Assembly (NCBI GenBank): GCA_014381105.1
Contig: JACMIO010000070.1
Coordinates: forward strand, 1 to 6,984
From: a bacterium
GTDB taxonomy: Archaea; Thermoproteota; Nitrososphaeria; Nitrososphaerales; Nitrososphaeraceae
Length of the DNA: 6,984 nt
Reading direction: 5' to 3'
The position numbers were made by a program, and so were the translations under genes. How positions within the stretch are numbered: the stretch's first letter is position 1; each line of letters opens with the position of its first letter. The notes beneath the pieces were generated by a model, which was given only the letters and a program-made list of their open reading frames with translations, ran no database searches and was not told the DNA's origin. Positions 5,769-6,984 of this stretch are shown here, piece by piece.

Positions 5769-5921
5769 TTAGATTTTCAGATTAAATTTTCGTTTCTTCT
5801 TTACGTCATCTATTATCCACTTTGTAACCAATATCAATCCGAATATTGGAAAGCTACCGATGAATAGATACGGGAAAATGGCAAGAAACATTGACGGTTC
5901 AAATAGTTCCATACTCATCAT
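5769..5921 (-). CDS. Small single-pass membrane protein, 50 aa
   Basis: The frame opens with ATG-ATG (5921, 5918) and ends with TAA. A short acidic N-terminus (MELFEPS) is followed by a hydrophobic stretch at about 11-33 (MFLAIFPYLFIGSFPIFGLILV), then TKWIIDDV and a strongly basic tail, KKKRK at 41-45. By the positive-inside rule the C-terminal tail is cytoplasmic. Two prolines and two glycines interrupt the helix, so it might also form a hairpin. A TATA-like element at 5936-5946 is centred about 21-24 bases before the ATG pair; the internal ATG at 5912 (47 aa) is a third possible start. The neighbours are the small CxxC gene downstream and the FxLYD-like gene upstream, both on the same strand. 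I do not recognise the family. The membrane topology and the promoter make it more than a chance frame. Confidence 0.6.
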   Translation of the reverse strand: MMSMELFEPSMFLAIFPYLFIGSFPIFGLILVTKWIIDDVKKKRKFNLKI

Positions 5922-5935
5922 ACAATCTATACAAG

Positions 5936-5946
5936 CATAATATAAT
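5936..5946 (-). promoter_or_regulatory. TATA-like box of the 50-aa membrane protein gene
   Basis: The minus strand reads TTATATTATGC within an AT-rich run, centred near 5941-5942. The predicted start near 5915-5918 falls on the cluster of ATG codons at 5921, 5918 and 5912, again the leaderless geometry seen elsewhere in the window. Confidence 0.45.
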
Positions 5947-6026
5947 TCTGTAGTCCCATAATTCTTCGTAATTCACATTAGAGCCGTGCTAGATAGTTAT
6001 CTGCCGTCGCTCTTTTCCCAACAACC

Positions 6027-6035
6027 ATAAAAATT
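6027..6035 (-). terminator. Possible oligo-T terminator of the FxLYD-like gene
   Basis: About 10 bases past the TAA of 6045-6047 the minus strand reads AATTTTTAT. Archaeal RNA polymerase can stop at short U-runs without a hairpin. Five consecutive T residues is marginal, so this is tentative. The rest of the 5947-6044 gap holds only a small AGATA/TATCT palindrome (5991-6002) and no gene. Confidence 0.25.
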
Positions 6036-6044
6036 GAATGCCAG

Positions 6045-6689
6045 TTATCTAGAAGTGTATTGGTCCGAATCAATTATCAAAGAAAAATTCTTGATTTTTG
6101 ATGATTGAAGTTTATCATCCATAACAACTGTAAAACTTGATATAGAATGCGAAGTCATATTGCTAGGTTCGGCAATTGCACTTGATAGTCCAATCATCCT
6201 ACCATTGTAGTCGAAAAAAGATGCTATTGCAAGCACATTTGTAGCTGTATCGTTACCCATATTGGAAATTCTTCCGCTGACATAATAATATCCAAATATG
6301 TCTGGTCTAGATTTCAGAGATGTTATTACCAAATTATCTGGCTTATTGCTGCCAATCTCACTAGTAAAATTGAGAGTATAATTAAAAAAATGGTTAGTTT
6401 GATTCTTATCCAGAAATACTATCTCAAATGGAGATACCTCTCCGATATTCAATGACCTTAGTGATATTATTCCACTCGCGTTACCTATATTATGTCCACT
6501 CTTGTCGTAAAAATTAGCATGAGCTGTGACTGTTTTCTGTGTTTCATTTGAGATATTCCTTATTTGACCAAATAAATGAACAAAACCACTTTGGTCAATA
6601 ACCTTGTTGTGTTCCAGAACACTAAAGTTTTCTAAAGAGTAACCTATACCGTTTATCATTAGGAAAACTGTCGCAACAAATAGTAACAT
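6045..6689 (-). CDS. Secreted or membrane-anchored protein with two FxLYD-like repeats
   Basis: Two related beta-rich units are seen: unit 1 from GFVHLFGQIRN to EIVFLDK, and unit 2 from GYYYVSGRISN to FTVVMDD. Each has the order V-x-G-x-I-x-N, then A-x-F-(Y/F)-D-x-x-G-x-x-I-G, as in FxLYD-type extracytoplasmic domains, usually binding or structural rather than catalytic. About ten N-X-S/T sequons suggest glycosylation. The frame is open from an ATG at 6815 (256 aa), but the ATG at 6689 is preferred: it places a signal-like segment (MLLFVATVFLMINGIGYS) at the very N-terminus and gives 214 aa. A weak TATA-like CTTTATGC (6720-6727) lies about 34 bases upstream of it. Against this, the 6815 ATG sits 3 bases after the stop of the upstream gene, as in a coupled operon. 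The stop is TAA. The function is unknown; the domain call is moderate and the CDS call high. Confidence 0.8.
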   Translation of the reverse strand: MLLFVATVFLMINGIGYSLENFSVLEHNKVIDQSGFVHLFGQIRNISNETQKTVTAHANFYDKSGHNIGNASGIISLRSLNIGEVSPFEIVFLDKNQTNHFFNYTLNFTSEIGSNKPDNLVITSLKSRPDIFGYYYVSGRISNMGNDTATNVLAIASFFDYNGRMIGLSSAIAEPSNMTSHSISSFTVVMDDKLQSSKIKNFSLIIDSDQYTSR

Positions 6690-6818
6690 GCCCTTATGGA
6701 TTGAAAGAATTGAAAAATTGCATAAAGAGTCTCTAAAATAATTCAAATTAAAACATCCTGTTAATACAGGCATAGTGAGGAGATATAACTGTGTTCCAAA
6801 GCAAATACCCTTCATACA

Positions 6819-6984
6819 TTAGCGATTTTTCAAAAGAAATGCTGCATATACCTGCTCATATTGAAACGCAAGTGAAAATTCCTCATTGGATAGATCATTT
6901 TCAGTTCTATTTCCAGTAGTGAGATAGTTCTTAAAGTGTTCATAGCTGGCGGCTTCTGAACTAATTGATTTAATAAAGGATTCT
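6819..6984 (-). CDS. C-terminal fragment of an unrecognised protein (runs off the window end)
   Basis: The minus-strand frame is open from the window edge to the TAA at 6819-6821 and gives 54 residues ending in YEQVYAAFLLKNR. It is polar and probably helical, with charged stretches (TENDLSNEEF) and no Cys, metal motif or membrane segment. No start codon is needed inside the window because the gene begins beyond it. The stop lies 3 bases before the ATG at 6815, so it may form an operon with the FxLYD-like gene. I cannot name a family from this fragment. The support is an uninterrupted frame with plausible composition over a short length. Confidence 0.5.
   Translation of the reverse strand, partial: ESFIKSISSEAASYEHFKNYLTTGNRTENDLSNEEFSLAFQYEQVYAAFLLKNR

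Noticed and set aside
5991..6053. AGATA/TATCT palindrome (5991-6002) and a second AGTTATCT copy (6043-6050)
   Set aside because: Eight to twelve bases in AT-rich DNA are expected by chance, and the second copy overlaps a stop codon.
6752..6763. LTGC lipobox-like motif in the extended N-terminus of the FxLYD-like protein
   Set aside because: It exists only if translation begins at 6815, and a second signal-like segment follows; a four-residue match is easily chance.
1..6984. tRNA/rRNA genes, CRISPR arrays, insertion sequences, integrase sites, toxin-antitoxin or defence modules
   Set aside because: Looked for on both strands; no cloverleaf, spaced repeats, transposase motifs or terminal inverted repeats were seen.

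Overview
The window reads as a chromosomal segment of an AT-rich ammonia-oxidising archaeon, most likely Nitrososphaeria (Thaumarchaeota), possibly Nitrosocosmicus-like. The grounds are an archaeal-type class I release factor (aRF1), TATA-like boxes about 24-32 bases upstream of most start codons with almost no Shine-Dalgarno sequences (leaderless mRNAs), small CxxC zinc-ribbon proteins, a COG3620-type HTH-CBS regulator, and secreted or anchored proteins rich in N-glycosylation sequons. The genus is inference; the archaeal origin is well supported.

Layout. 1-281 (+) is the 3' part of a glyoxalase/VOC-like gene broken by an in-frame TAA. 293-1039 (-) encodes a membrane-anchored, Asn-rich extracytoplasmic protein of unknown function. 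1081-2757 (-) is ilvD, dihydroxy-acid dehydratase, with its own TATA box and a 7-6-7 inverted repeat just upstream. 2827-3015 (-) is a 62-aa zinc-ribbon protein, divergent from a HIT-family hydrolase (3107-3553, +, TTG start). 3570-4847 (-) is aRF1, convergent with the HIT gene and divergent from an HTH-CBS regulator (4972-5529, +).

From 5538 onward the genes are on the minus strand. Two are short: a 57-aa (or 43-aa) double-CxxC protein at 5538-5711 and a 50-aa single-membrane-segment protein at 5769-5921. They are followed by a secreted protein with two FxLYD-like repeats (6045-6689, possibly starting at 6815) and the C-terminal 54 residues of an unrecognised protein running off the window end.

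Functionally this is mostly housekeeping (branched-chain amino acid synthesis, translation termination, nucleotide-phosphate hydrolysis) mixed with lineage-specific small and surface proteins. I see no mobile element, CRISPR array, RNA gene, or defence or biosynthetic cluster. The points most worth a second look are the interrupted VOC gene, the two small genes, the ilvD-upstream palindrome, and the AT-rich repeat-dense DNA between two possible promoters of the 57-aa gene.
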